Source: Marinobacter qingdaonensis (GTDB lineage: Bacteria > Pseudomonadota > Gammaproteobacteria > Pseudomonadales > Oleiphilaceae). From it: a DNA stretch of 64,000 nucleotides. Of the stretch, positions 25,944 to 34,689 are shown one piece after another. A program made the translations under genes and the position numbers. A model generated the notes under the pieces. The model was not told the origin of the DNA. It was given only the letters and a program-made list of their open reading frames with translations, and searched no databases. The stretch spans positions 434,001 through 498,000 of the forward strand of contig NZ_JAYDCJ010000003.1 in assembly GCF_034555935.1 (NCBI RefSeq), in the 5' to 3' direction. Every line of letters begins with the position of its first letter. Position 1 is the first letter of the stretch.

Positions 25944-26002
25944 CCCGGTCCAGCTTGCTAAACTGTTGTAAATTCTGGACTCATTCTGAAAAGGACAAGA
26001 CC

Positions 26003-26755
26003 ATGAAACTGCTACTTGCTTCCGCTCTGGTACTGCTGTCGCTGATCGCCGGCCCGCTGCAGGCCCAGGACAACACCATCCGGGTCGGCATGTCCGGCCA
26101 GTATTTCCCGTTCACCTTCGTGGAGCAGGACACCCTCAAGGGCTTTGAAGTCGACGTGATGAACGCCGTCGCCGAAGAAATGGGGCGCGAGGTCGAGTAT
26201 CAGACCGCGGCCTTCTCCGGCCTGTTCGGCATGCTCGGCGCCGGTCGCATCGACACCGTGGCCAACCAGATCACCATCACCGAGGAACGCCAGCAGGTCT
26301 ACCTGTTCAGCGACCCTTACGTCTACGATGGCGCCCAGGTGGTGACCAAGGCCGGCAACGACGAGATCAACGGCGTCGAGGACCTGAAGGGCAAGACCGT
26401 GGCGGTCAACCTGGGCTCCAATTTCGAGGCCCTGTTGCGGGATTTGTCCTACGCCGATGAGATCAACATCAAGACCTACGACAGCAACATCGAGCGCGAC
26501 ACCGCCCTGGGCCGGGTCGATGCCTTTGTCATGGACCGGGTCAGTGCCAGCCAGATCATCAAGGAGAAGCCCCTGCCCCTGGAGCTGGCCGGACCGACCT
26601 TCTCCCAGATCACCAACGCCTACCCGTTCCCGGACACCGAGCGCGGTCGCGCCCTGCGCGATGAGGTCAACGCCGCCCTCGCCACCTTGCGCGACAAGGG
26701 CACCCTGCGCGCCATCTCCGAGGAGTGGTTCGGCACCGACATCACCGCGCCCTAA
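26003..26755 (+). CDS. Polar amino-acid ABC transporter, periplasmic binding protein
   Basis: A 250-residue SBP_bac_3 protein with a signal peptide (KLLLASALVLLSLIAGPLQAQ). TIRVGMSGQYFPFTFVEQDTLKGFEVDVMNAVAEEMGREVEY is the classic ligand-fold start, and TITEERQQVYLFSDPYV the domain-crossing segment. Closest in pattern to cystine/polar amino-acid binders of the FliY/TcyJ kind. AAGGACAAGACC precedes the ATG. First of a complete binding protein, permease, ATPase operon; the single permease probably forms a homodimer. Cystine is a guess for the ligand. Confidence 0.9.
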   Translation: MKLLLASALVLLSLIAGPLQAQDNTIRVGMSGQYFPFTFVEQDTLKGFEVDVMNAVAEEMGREVEYQTAAFSGLFGMLGAGRIDTVANQITITEERQQVYLFSDPYVYDGAQVVTKAGNDEINGVEDLKGKTVAVNLGSNFEALLRDLSYADEINIKTYDSNIERDTALGRVDAFVMDRVSASQIIKEKPLPLELAGPTFSQITNAYPFPDTERGRALRDEVNAALATLRDKGTLRAISEEWFGTDITAP

Positions 26756-26787
26756 CGGGCGCTCTTGCCACCAACAGGAACCAGACT

Positions 26788-27462
26788 ATGGGTCCACTCG
26801 ACGTCGACTACATGCTGGGGCTGGTCCCCGTCCTGCTCGGGTACCTGCCCCTGACGCTGCAGTTGGCGTCGCTGGGCATGGTGCTGGCTCTGATCCTGGC
26901 CTGCCTGTTCGCGGTCATCCGGGTGCTGCGGATTCCTGTGCTGAACCAGTTCACCATCGTGTTCATCTCGTTCTTCCGGGGCACCCCGCTGCTGGTCCAG
27001 CTGTTCCTGTTCTACTACGGCCTGCCCCAGCTGTTCAGCGCCCTGACGGTGATCGATGGCATCACCGCCACCATCATGGGCCTGACCATGCACTTCTCGG
27101 CGTACATGGCCGAGTCGATCCGGGCCGCCATCGTCGGGGTTGATCGCAGCCAGACCGAAGCGGCCCTGTCGATCGGCATGACCAACGGCCAGCTGATGCG
27201 CCGGATCATCCTGCCCCAGGCCACCCGGGTCGCGCTGCCGACCCTGATGAACTACTTCATCGACATGATCAAGGCCACCTCCCTGGCCTTTACCCTCGGG
27301 GTCACCGAGCTCATGGGCGCAACCCAGAAAGAGGCCTCGGGCAGCTTCCTGTACTTCGAGGCGTTCATTGTCGCGGCGATCATGTACTGGATCGTGGTGG
27401 AGATGCTGTCCTGGCTGCAGGGCAACCTGGAAACCCGTCTGAACAGGGCCTACAGCCGATGA
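26788..27462 (+). CDS. Polar amino-acid ABC transporter, permease
   Basis: A 224-residue inner-membrane permease of the HisM/TcyL type. It has about five transmembrane helices; [21 protein letters not shown] and the coupling-helix EAA motif [28 protein letters not shown] are diagnostic. It lies 32 bp after the binding protein gene and overlaps the ATPase gene by 4 bp (ATGA). Likely a homodimer in the importer. Confidence 0.93.
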   Translation: MGPLDVDYMLGLVPVLLGYLPLTLQLASLGMVLALILACLFAVIRVLRIPVLNQFTIVFISFFRGTPLLVQLFLFYYGLPQLFSALTVIDGITATIMGLTMHFSAYMAESIRAAIVGVDRSQTEAALSIGMTNGQLMRRIILPQATRVALPTLMNYFIDMIKATSLAFTLGVTELMGATQKEASGSFLYFEAFIVAAIMYWIVVEMLSWLQGNLETRLNRAYSR

Positions 27463-28205
27463 TCGAACTCAAGGGATTACGCAAACAGTTTGGCGACGCC
27501 GTGGTACTCGACGGCATCGACCTGACCATCCAGAAAGGCGAGATCGTGGTGGTGATCGGGCCCTCGGGCACCGGCAAATCGACCCTGCTGCGCTGCCTGA
27601 ATTTCCTGGAGCAGCCGACCGCCGGCGAAATCACCGTCGGCGATCTGCACGTGGACGTGAACCGCGCCCGCAAGGCCGACATCCTGCAGCTGCGCCGGCA
27701 GACCGCGTTCGTGTTCCAGAACTACGCGCTGTTCGCCAACAAGACCGCGCTGCAGAACATCGCCGAGCGCCTGCTGGTGGTGGACGGCTGGCCCAAGGCC
27801 CGGGCCTACGAGCGCGCCCGGGACATCCTCCGACGCATCGGCCTGGAGGACAAGGCCGATGCCTACCCGGCCTCCCTGTCCGGGGGCCAACAGCAACGCA
27901 TCGGAATCGGCCGGGCCATGGCCGCCGGGGCCGAGGTCATCCTGTTCGACGAACCGACGTCGTCGCTGGACCCGGAATGGGTCGATGAAGTGCTGGCACT
28001 GATGAAACAGCTGGCCGCGGAACGCCAGACCATGCTGCTGGTGACCCATGAGATGTCCTTCGCCCGCGACGTGGCGGACCGGGTGATCTTCATCGACGAA
28101 GGCCGGATCGTCGAGCAGGGCCCGCCCAGCGAGATTTTCTACCACCCCAGGGACCCGCGCACCCGGGACTTCCTGCAGAAGATCCTGGCCAGCCACCAGG
28201 CCTGA
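27459..28205 (+). CDS. Polar amino-acid ABC transporter, ATP-binding protein
   Basis: A 248-residue ABC ATPase of the GlnQ/HisP/TcyN class. Walker [10 protein letters not shown] (about 33-41), Q-loop FVFQNYALF, signature LSGGQQQR, Walker [13 protein letters not shown] and switch [14 protein letters not shown] are all intact. It is translationally coupled to the permease gene (ATGA overlap) and ends the importer operon. Confidence 0.95.
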   Translation: MIELKGLRKQFGDAVVLDGIDLTIQKGEIVVVIGPSGTGKSTLLRCLNFLEQPTAGEITVGDLHVDVNRARKADILQLRRQTAFVFQNYALFANKTALQNIAERLLVVDGWPKARAYERARDILRRIGLEDKADAYPASLSGGQQQRIGIGRAMAAGAEVILFDEPTSSLDPEWVDEVLALMKQLAAERQTMLLVTHEMSFARDVADRVIFIDEGRIVEQGPPSEIFYHPRDPRTRDFLQKILASHQA

Positions 28206-28214
28206 GCGCCGAGC

Positions 28215-28913
28215 CTACCAGGTCTCGGCGAAGGGCCGCAGATCCAGCTCGAAGGTCCAGGCCGACGGCGCCTGCCGGGTCAGCATCCACACGGAGTCGG
28301 CCACGTCCGCCGGTTTGAGGAAGAAGTCATCGGGCTTGTCCGGCATGGCCTTGCGAGTCCGGGGCAGGTCAACCACGCCATCGAGAACGACCAGGGCGAC
28401 GTGGATTTTCTCCGGCCCCAACTGCCGGGCCAGGGACTGGGCCAGGCTGCGCTGGGCCGCCTTGGCGGAAGCGAAGGGCGCAGTGTTGGCCCGGCCGCGC
28501 AGGGCCGCCGAGGCGCTGGTGACCACGATGCTGGCGGTCGGATGCTGGCGCAGCTGCGGCAGCACCGCCTGGGTGGCGGCCACCAGCCCGCCGACATTGA
28601 TGCGCCAGTTGGCCTCGAACTCCTCCAGGGTGGCGTCTTCCGCGTTTTTGAAAGCACCGCCGCCGGCGTTGTACAGCAGCACCGAGGCCGCGCCCAGCTG
28701 CTGCTCGATGCGGGCAAAGACGCCGGCTGCGGCCGCCAGGTCACTGGCGTCGTGGACAAACGCGTGGGCATTGGCCAGCTCGTCCGCGAGCCCGGTCAGA
28801 TAGTCCTCACTGCGGGCCAGCATGGCCACCTGGTAGCCCTCGGCGCAGAACCGGCGCACCAGCGCCTCACCATTGCCGGGACCGACACCGATCACCACAC
28901 ACACCTTGTTCAT
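28215..28913 (-). CDS. SDR-family protein with substituted catalytic tyrosine
   Basis: A 232-residue Rossmann-fold SDR. The cofactor loop reads GVGPGNG (9-15) rather than TGxxxGIG, and the YxxxK motif reads F147-ASA-K151, so the catalytic Tyr is replaced by Phe while Lys remains. NAGGGAFKN and the Ser-rich SIVVTSASAALRG are kept. This may be a non-dehydrogenase member, an enzyme with a changed mechanism, or a cofactor-binding regulator. The ATG at 28913 follows GGAGGGGAA. It is downstream of the sulfur gene group on the same strand, 59 bp from the small membrane protein gene, and convergent with the ABC operon 9 bp away. Confidence 0.8.
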   Translation of the reverse strand: MNKVCVVIGVGPGNGEALVRRFCAEGYQVAMLARSEDYLTGLADELANAHAFVHDASDLAAAAGVFARIEQQLGAASVLLYNAGGGAFKNAEDATLEEFEANWRINVGGLVAATQAVLPQLRQHPTASIVVTSASAALRGRANTAPFASAKAAQRSLAQSLARQLGPEKIHVALVVLDGVVDLPRTRKAMPDKPDDFFLKPADVADSVWMLTRQAPSAWTFELDLRPFAETW

Positions 28914-28972
28914 TGTTCCCCTCCCGCCGGAATCCGGCCCGGTCAGTTGTCTGGCCCTGCGCGCCCCGTGCC

Positions 28973-29167
28973 TCAGTCGCGGGTGGAGGGACAGGGCGCG
29001 CCACAAGGCGCGCACGCGGTGTCATCGCGCTGGCTCAGGGCGGTCTGGACATTGCCCTGGCCGGCGTTGAACTGGAAGGTCGGGCTGCCCAGGTGATCCG
29101 CCAGGATCAGCACCAGCAGCACGACAAACGTGATCAGGATACGGGTACGGCTGTAGGCGCGCGCCAT
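28973..29167 (-). CDS. Small single-pass membrane protein
   Basis: A 64-residue protein with one strong transmembrane helix (ILITFVVLLVLILADHLG, about 10-27) after a short basic N-terminus, then a polar tail ending in TACAPCGAPCPSTRD, with three cysteines in a CAPCGAPC pattern. A GGGAG site precedes the ATG. It starts 19 bp after the YeeE/YedE gene, so it may be an accessory subunit of sulfur uptake or rhodanese chemistry. I do not recognise a family. Confidence 0.6.
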   Translation of the reverse strand: MARAYSRTRILITFVVLLVLILADHLGSPTFQFNAGQGNVQTALSQRDDTACAPCGAPCPSTRD

Positions 29168-29186
29168 CTTCGACTCCCTCTCCATG

Positions 29187-30401
29187 TCAGTTTGGCAGGC
29201 GGAACCAGGGCCGCAACCGGATGCCGATGAGCGAGCCGGCAAAGGCACAGGCAAACCAGACCCAGGCGTGCAGGCTGGCCGAGGCAATGCCCGAGAACAG
29301 GGCGCCAATGTTGCAGCCAAAGCCGAGGCGGGCGCCGTAGCCCAGCAGCAGGCCGCCGACCACCGCTGCCAGGAACTGCCTTGACTCGGGCCGGTTGCGG
29401 CTGGCCTCGTTGAACCGGTTGGCCAGGCCCGCCGCCAGCATGGCGCCCAGCAGCAGCCCGAAGTTCATCACCGAGGGAATGTTGGTGAGCACCGAGTCCT
29501 TCAACGCCATGGCCGGGTACTGCCACTGCCAGAACTCGAACTGCCCCATGTTCACGCCGATCGCCTCCAGGGCCTTGGCACCCCAGACGTTGAACGCGAA
29601 GGTGATGCTCCAGGGCGCGCCGCCGATGGCCAGGGTCAGGGCGTTGCCCACCGCCAGGATCAGGATGGCCCAGGTGAACGGCCAGCGACCCGACACCAGG
29701 GTGCGGAACACCCCATGCCCCTGGGCCTGCCAGAGCAGTTCGCCCCGCTCCACCGAGCCGTGGCTCTTGCGCTCGACGCGGTTGACCCAGAGCGCAATCA
29801 GGCCCAGACCGATCCACTGGGCCAGAATGGCACCACTGACACCGAGGGTGGCCACCAGGGGCACCGGGTCAAACCCGGGCTGGTCCAGCCACCAGGGCAG
29901 GTGAATGGAGCCGGCGACGGTGCCGACGATGAAAAACACCAGGGTGATGACCATGCGGATGTTGCCGGCGCCGACAGTGAACAGGGTTCCGGAGCCGCAG
30001 CCGCCACCAAGCTGCATGCCGATGCCGAACAGGAACGAGCCCACCACCAGCGAGGTGCCCACCGGCGCAACCGCGCCCACCAGGCCGGCCTGGCCGCTGT
30101 GCAGCAACGGCACCATGATCAGCGAACTGAGGCCAAACAACAGCAGCTGGGCGCGCATCCCCGCGCCCCGGCGGTGCACCACCAGATTGCGCCAGCCGGC
30201 GGTGAATCCGAAGGCGCCGTGATACAGGGCAATGCCCAAGACGGTGCCGATCACGAACAGCACCACCATGAAGGGTTCGGTTTCCAGCCAGATCAGGCCG
30301 GCCAGCAGGGCGAACCCGGTCAGGGCGGTGGCAACAACAAATCGGTCGATCTGCCAGCCGGGGCTTGGCGCCGCCGGCTGGGCGAGGGCGGTGTCAGTCA
30401 T
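29187..30401 (-). CDS. YeeE/YedE-family thiosulfate transporter-like protein
   Basis: A 404-residue inner-membrane protein with about ten helices and the two characteristic glycine/cysteine motifs: IGMQLGGGCGSGTLFTVGAGN in the first half and LGYGARLGFGCNIGALFSGIAS in the second, each holding the thiol thought to relay thiosulfate. Full length for a two-repeat YeeE/YedE protein. It starts 11 bp after the periplasmic rhodanese gene, giving a plausible thiosulfate handling pair. The transported species in this strain is inferred. Confidence 0.9.
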   Translation of the reverse strand: MTDTALAQPAAPSPGWQIDRFVVATALTGFALLAGLIWLETEPFMVVLFVIGTVLGIALYHGAFGFTAGWRNLVVHRRGAGMRAQLLLFGLSSLIMVPLLHSGQAGLVGAVAPVGTSLVVGSFLFGIGMQLGGGCGSGTLFTVGAGNIRMVITLVFFIVGTVAGSIHLPWWLDQPGFDPVPLVATLGVSGAILAQWIGLGLIALWVNRVERKSHGSVERGELLWQAQGHGVFRTLVSGRWPFTWAILILAVGNALTLAIGGAPWSITFAFNVWGAKALEAIGVNMGQFEFWQWQYPAMALKDSVLTNIPSVMNFGLLLGAMLAAGLANRFNEASRNRPESRQFLAAVVGGLLLGYGARLGFGCNIGALFSGIASASLHAWVWFACAFAGSLIGIRLRPWFRLPN

Positions 30402-30412
30402 GGGCCGGGCGC

Positions 30413-31366
30413 TCAGTCGAACAGATCAAGCAGCTTGCCCAGGCCCTTGCGGGCCACCTGGATTGGCCTGCTGCTGTCCTGGGACCACTCGGACATGGAA
30501 CCGTCGTACAGGGCCACTTCCTGGAACCCCGCCAGTTCGCTCAGCACGAACCAGTCGGTGGCGGCCCAGTGGCCGGTGTTGCAGAAGGAGATGGTGCGCG
30601 CCGCCGGATCCAGCTTGGCCGCGTTGACCTGGCCGGTGACGCGCTCAGCGTCCAGGTAAAAGACCTCGTCACGCTGACCGACAAACTGGTGATGGGGCAG
30701 GTTCCTGGCGCCGGGAATGGTGCCCGGTGCCTTGGCGGCCGGGGACTGGGTCTCGCCGCGGAAATAGTCGGCCGGGCGCGCGTCCACCAGCTGGGCCTGG
30801 GACTCCCGCGCCTGCTCGACTTCCGCCAGGGTGGCGATCAGCTCCGGCTGCAGGCGGCCGCTGAACTTCGCCAGCTCGTAGTCGGCGCCCTCGCCGCTGG
30901 CGACCTGGAAACCGGCGGCGCGCCAACCGGCAAAGCCGCCGTTGAGAACCGCCACCCGGTCATGGCCCAGCACCCGGAAGGTCCAGTACACCCGGGCGGC
31001 GCTGCCAAAATCGGTCGCGCCCGTGCCCGCGGGCACGATCACCACGGTGTCGTCGTTGCCGATGCCCAGGCTGCCGACCAGCCGCTCCAGGCTGGCCACC
31101 GGCGGCAGCACGCCCTGGACGCCGTCGCGGTTCTCGCGCCAGCCGTCGCCGGTGTAGCTGCTGTAGCGACTGCCGGGAATGTGGGCCTGCTGGAAACTGC
31201 TGCGATCCCCACCGTTGTCGATACCAGACCGTACGTCCAGCACCACCAGCTGATCCTGGTTCAGGTGCTCGTTCAGCCAATCGGCGTCAACCAGGGCCGA
31301 GGGCGGCTGGGCGGCGTGGGCCACCGCCCCCGCCAGTACCAAAATGACAAACAGGATGGGCTTCAT
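30413..31366 (-). CDS. Periplasmic tandem-domain rhodanese (sulfurtransferase)
   Basis: A 317-residue protein with a signal peptide (PILFVILVLAGAVAHAAQ) and two rhodanese domains, as in SseA/3-mercaptopyruvate or thiosulfate sulfurtransferases. The N-terminal inactive domain begins ALVDADWLNEHLNQDQLVVLDVRSG. The C-terminal domain has the active-site loop FCNTGHWAATDWF, with Cys as sulfur carrier. Export is unusual for SseA but common for rhodaneses linked with YeeE/YedE transporters, the next gene. Donor, thiosulfate or mercaptopyruvate, not determinable. Confidence 0.88.
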   Translation of the reverse strand: MKPILFVILVLAGAVAHAAQPPSALVDADWLNEHLNQDQLVVLDVRSGIDNGGDRSSFQQAHIPGSRYSSYTGDGWRENRDGVQGVLPPVASLERLVGSLGIGNDDTVVIVPAGTGATDFGSAARVYWTFRVLGHDRVAVLNGGFAGWRAAGFQVASGEGADYELAKFSGRLQPELIATLAEVEQARESQAQLVDARPADYFRGETQSPAAKAPGTIPGARNLPHHQFVGQRDEVFYLDAERVTGQVNAAKLDPAARTISFCNTGHWAATDWFVLSELAGFQEVALYDGSMSEWSQDSSRPIQVARKGLGKLLDLFD

Positions 31367-31549
31367 GGTGATACCTCGTGTACGTGCATTGCGGCCGGAA
31401 TACCCGAAAACATACGCCCATCCGTCCGGATGGATTGCCGAACGGCCAAGCCCGGGCCTGGAAAGCAGTATTTCCGGTCCGTGATTCAGGGTCTCAGGGT
31501 GTGTGACTGGACAACGAGGGAAAAGGTTTCCGGCAGCCGGCGCCCGGCA

Positions 31550-32401
31550 CTAACTCGCCAGGCGATTGACCTGTTCCACGAAGCCGGCCGGTACCGGATC
31601 GAGCGCCGGCCGGGCCTCGCCGCACACGTCCGGATGCGGGGCGTCCGGCTCCACCGCCAGGATGGACGGCGCCTCCGACCAGTGCAGCAGCTCGAGGCGG
31701 CCGTCGCCCTGTTCCACCAGGGCGGTGCAATGCTCGACCCAGTCGCCGTCGTTGCAGTAGAGGCCGGTTTCGCTGCGCAGGAAGCCGGCGGAATGGATGT
31801 GGCCACAAATAAATCCGTCGTAGTGGCCCTTCTCGGCCACCGTCAGGGCCGCGAGTTCAAACCGGCGAATGAAGGTGCGGGCCCGGCCAATACGGCTTTT
31901 CACCCAGGCCGCCAGTGACCAGTAAGGTTTGCCCTGCAGACGCCGCAAGCCGTTGAACCAGCGGTTGAGCCGCAACAGCAGGCCGTGGGCCCGGTCACCT
32001 ACCAGCAGCATCAGCGGACTGCACCGCACCACCTGGTCGAACTGGTCACCGTGGCACACCATGAACCGGCGCCCGTCCGCGGTGGTATGCACCACCTTGT
32101 GCCTCAGTTCGATGCCGGCGATGGTCTGGCCGCAGAATTTGCGGAAGAACTCGTCGTGGTTGCCCGGGACATAGACCACCCGGGTACCCTCGGCGGCGAT
32201 CTCGATGAACCGGTGGACGATGGCGTGATGCTCCGGGGGCAGGTGCACCCGCTTTTGCATGGCGATGAGATCGACGATGTCGCCGACCAGGTACAGTGTG
32301 TCGCAGCGCACCTGGTTCAGGAAATCCAGCAGATAGGCCGCCTGGCAATCCGCGGTGCCCAGGTGCACATCAGAAATGAAAACGCTCCGGTAGTGTCGCA
32401 T
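31550..32401 (-). CDS. UDP-2,3-diacylglucosamine diphosphatase-like metallophosphoesterase
   Basis: A 283-residue calcineurin-like phosphoesterase of the LpxH/LpxH2 type. Metal motifs are complete: FISDVHLG (D, H), LVGDIVDL (GD), YVPGNHDEF (GNH), VCHGDQFD and ICGHIHSAGF. It probably hydrolyses UDP-2,3-diacylglucosamine or a related diphosphate at the inner membrane, but many such paralogues have no proven role. The ATG at 32401 follows GGGGGAC. Monocistronic; the upstream 90 bp separate it from PEBP. Confidence 0.82.
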   Translation of the reverse strand: MRHYRSVFISDVHLGTADCQAAYLLDFLNQVRCDTLYLVGDIVDLIAMQKRVHLPPEHHAIVHRFIEIAAEGTRVVYVPGNHDEFFRKFCGQTIAGIELRHKVVHTTADGRRFMVCHGDQFDQVVRCSPLMLLVGDRAHGLLLRLNRWFNGLRRLQGKPYWSLAAWVKSRIGRARTFIRRFELAALTVAEKGHYDGFICGHIHSAGFLRSETGLYCNDGDWVEHCTALVEQGDGRLELLHWSEAPSILAVEPDAPHPDVCGEARPALDPVPAGFVEQVNRLAS

Positions 32402-32492
32402 GGTGTCCCCCGCCGTCAGCCGCCCGGATGAGTCAATGCTCACACGGGCGCATGACCGCGGGGTGACAGCCTCACGACAATTCCATGACCGC

Positions 32493-33116
32493 CTAGCGCA
32501 GGGCCGGGTTCAGGGTGTAGGTTCCGGTGACCCGGGCGCTGGCCAGGACGTGGCCGGCCATGGCCTGGCGGACGTCGTTGCCGTCGAAGTCACCGGACAG
32601 GCCCAGGCTTTCGATATCCAGCGCGTGCACTTCGAAATGGTAGTGGTGGATGATCTCGTCGTTCCAGGGCGGACAGGGGCCATCGTAACCGGCGTAGGTG
32701 CCGGCCATGTCCGGGTTGCCGGCCAGGAACTGGGTGTAGTTGTTGACCCCACGGATACCGATGGGCCCCGGACCCGGCGCCTTGCCCTTGGGAATCACGC
32801 CGTCGCTGTCCTCGCCTTCGGGAATCCGGCTGGTGCCGGCGGGCACGTCCACCAGCAGCCAGTGGAAGAAATCCACCCGGGGCAGGTCCTTGGACACGGT
32901 CTTGCCCTCCTGATTGACATCATCGGCGACGCTGGGCACGTCCGGATCGAACATCATCACCACGAAGCTGCGGGTACCATCGGGCGCGCCCGTCCAGACC
33001 GTCTCGGGGTTGCGGTTGGGCCCGAAACTCATATGATCTGCCTCGCTGTAAACGCCAAACGCGAATTTTTCCGGGATTGGCTGACCTTCTTCGATGCCTT
33101 GCACCTCAAGTTTCAC
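32493..33116 (-). CDS. YbhB/YbcL-type PEBP (Raf kinase inhibitor-like) protein
   Basis: A 207-residue cytoplasmic protein of the phosphatidylethanolamine-binding family. MMFDPDVP, DFFHWLLVDVP, GIRGVNNYTQF and YDGPCPPWNDEIIHHYHFEVHAL match the conserved ligand-pocket motifs (DPD, GxxxY, PP..G..H..H). Role in bacteria is not settled; the pocket binds anions. It ends 91 bp before the LpxH-like gene on the same strand. Confidence 0.9.
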   Translation of the reverse strand: MKLEVQGIEEGQPIPEKFAFGVYSEADHMSFGPNRNPETVWTGAPDGTRSFVVMMFDPDVPSVADDVNQEGKTVSKDLPRVDFFHWLLVDVPAGTSRIPEGEDSDGVIPKGKAPGPGPIGIRGVNNYTQFLAGNPDMAGTYAGYDGPCPPWNDEIIHHYHFEVHALDIESLGLSGDFDGNDVRQAMAGHVLASARVTGTYTLNPALR

Positions 33117-33202
33117 GGGGATGTCTCCTGTTGCTGATTGGCCGGTGTCTCGGTCACCGTGACGGACCCTGGCCCGTTCTGTGATACTACGCTAAACCCG
33201 GT

Positions 33203-33231
33203 TGTAACAGTGCTGTCGTAGGTCTGTCCAG
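33203..33231 (+). promoter_or_regulatory. Weak candidate ECF-type promoter before the ankyrin gene
   Basis: TGTAACAG (33203-33210) and GTCCAG (33226-33231) have the same 15-base spacing as the two sites in the ECF locus, with one mismatch in the first block and two in the second. It lies 22 bases before the ankyrin gene start. Confidence 0.3.
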
Positions 33232-33252
33232 CGTCTGGCACCTAGAGGAATT

Positions 33253-33687
33253 ATGATGACTGATCCGAAATCCGGCCAGCCACAGGCCCCGGAAAACCAG
33301 AATGACGAAGACGCCATCGCCTTTGCCCAGGGGATTTTCGAGTTGGCGCGCAAGGGGGCAGCGGGCTTCCTGGCGCCCCTGCTCGGGGCCGGGGTACCCG
33401 TAGACGTCCGCACCAGCGATGGCCAGAGCCTGCTGATGCTGGCGGCCGAGGGTGGCCACACGGACACGGTACAGCTGCTTATCGAATCCGGAGCCCACGT
33501 CGACCTCACCGACCACCGGGGCCAAACGGCGCTGATGGTGGCCGCACGGGGCAATCACGGCGACGTGGTTGCGCGTCTGCTTGCGGCCGGTGCCGACACC
33601 GACCTGACCAATGACAATCACGAATCGGCCAGGGATTTGGCGCGCTCCGCGGGTGCCGACGCGGCGCTGGCGCATTTGCCCGACTGA
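33253..33687 (+). CDS. Small ankyrin-repeat protein
   Basis: A 144-residue soluble protein with about three ankyrin repeats, DGQSLLMLAAEGGHTDTVQLLIESGAHVDL, RGQTALMVAARGNHGDVVARLLAAGADTDL and a truncated one, preceded by a helical cap. No signal peptide. Such small bacterial ankyrins often protect or bind a partner enzyme such as a catalase, but no partner lies beside it. GAGGAATT precedes the tandem ATGs at 33253 and 33256. Confidence 0.88.
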   Translation: MMTDPKSGQPQAPENQNDEDAIAFAQGIFELARKGAAGFLAPLLGAGVPVDVRTSDGQSLLMLAAEGGHTDTVQLLIESGAHVDLTDHRGQTALMVAARGNHGDVVARLLAAGADTDLTNDNHESARDLARSAGADAALAHLPD

Positions 33688-33694
33688 ACGGGTC

Positions 33695-34435
33695 ATGCTG
33701 AACAAAGGCGAGATCGTGCATCGCACCCGCGATGCCCTGGGCGAGATCCTGGTCATCGACTACCGCCGGCACCGGGTGCTGACCTTCGACTCGCCCTTTG
33801 AGCAGAGCAAGATCGACCGCCGGCGCCCGCACCTGCCGGTGCACGAGTACAACCGAGCCATGATGCTGCCGGCAGCCTTTGCCCAGCCCGGGCACGTCAC
33901 CATCCTGGGGCTGGGCGGGGGCGTGATGGCGATGGCCTTTCACCACCTGTTTGCCGAGTGCCGGGTACACGCGGTGGAGCTGCGCCCGGAGGTCTTGGCG
34001 GTGTCCCGGACCTTCTTCGACCTGCCCGACAGTCCGCGCCTGCAAGTGACCATTGCCGATGCCCGGGCCGCGCTCGAGCGCCAGCCGGACGCCAGCACCG
34101 ACCTGATCCTGGCGGACCTGTACAACGCCGAGCGCATGAGCCCGGCCCAGGCCCAGCGCCAGTTCGTGGACCAGTGCGCGCGGGTGCTGTCAGCCGGCGG
34201 CTGGCTGACCCTGAACTACCACCGCCCGCCCGATCCGGACGGTCCCTATTTCCGCCAGCTGCGACGACGGTTTGCGATCCTGTTGACGTTCCAGAGCAAG
34301 ACCAACAACACGGTGGTGTACGCCAGCAAACAACCCTTCGAGCCCCTGTACTCCCGGGACCCACGCCTGAAGGCACTGGAGCGTCGGCTGCCCATCGACT
34401 GGCGCAAGCTGATGGCCCGGGTGGTGCGACTCTGA
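33695..34435 (+). CDS. Spermidine synthase-like methyltransferase-fold protein
   Basis: A 246-residue protein with the Rossmann-like core of polyamine synthases. ILGLGGGVMAMAF is the SAM or decarboxylated-SAM loop, VHAVELRPEVLAVSRTFF gives the acidic ribose-binding residue, and LILADLYNAERMSP holds the catalytic Asp region. The usual N-terminal strand part is short. Members of this clade are often annotated spermine/spermidine synthase but frequently have unknown substrates. The ATG at 33695 is 7 bp after the ankyrin gene stop, which suggests co-transcription. Confidence 0.75.
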   Translation: MLNKGEIVHRTRDALGEILVIDYRRHRVLTFDSPFEQSKIDRRRPHLPVHEYNRAMMLPAAFAQPGHVTILGLGGGVMAMAFHHLFAECRVHAVELRPEVLAVSRTFFDLPDSPRLQVTIADARAALERQPDASTDLILADLYNAERMSPAQAQRQFVDQCARVLSAGGWLTLNYHRPPDPDGPYFRQLRRRFAILLTFQSKTNNTVVYASKQPFEPLYSRDPRLKALERRLPIDWRKLMARVVRL

Positions 34436-34508
34436 CCACCCGGCTTGATCAACCGGCAGGATGTTCCATAGTTATCAGTGAAGCTCATTGCCTGTGGAGG
34501 GACAGGGT

Positions 34509-34685
34509 ATGACCGATGAGGACTACAAGAAACTTCACCCGATATTGAACGAGGTCACCCAGACCTACGTCAGCCTGTACACCAACCGGCCGAACGAAAA
34601 GAACCGGGAAAAGCTGATCAAACTGGAAGCGCTGCTGCACGAAAAGCTGGAACAACTGAAAAAAGCCAAAGACGACACCCAGTGA
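34509..34685 (+). CDS. Small charged helical protein
   Basis: A 58-residue protein (MTDEDYKKLHPILNEVT start) that is strongly charged and helical, with a Lys/Glu-rich coiled-coil C-half. The ATG at 34509 follows GAGGGACAGGG. It is convergent with the LOG gene, 4 bp away. I do not recognise a family; its length, good ribosome site and codon composition support it as a real gene. Confidence 0.6.
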   Translation: MTDEDYKKLHPILNEVTQTYVSLYTNRPNEKNREKLIKLEALLHEKLEQLKKAKDDTQ

Positions 34686-34689
34686 TCGC

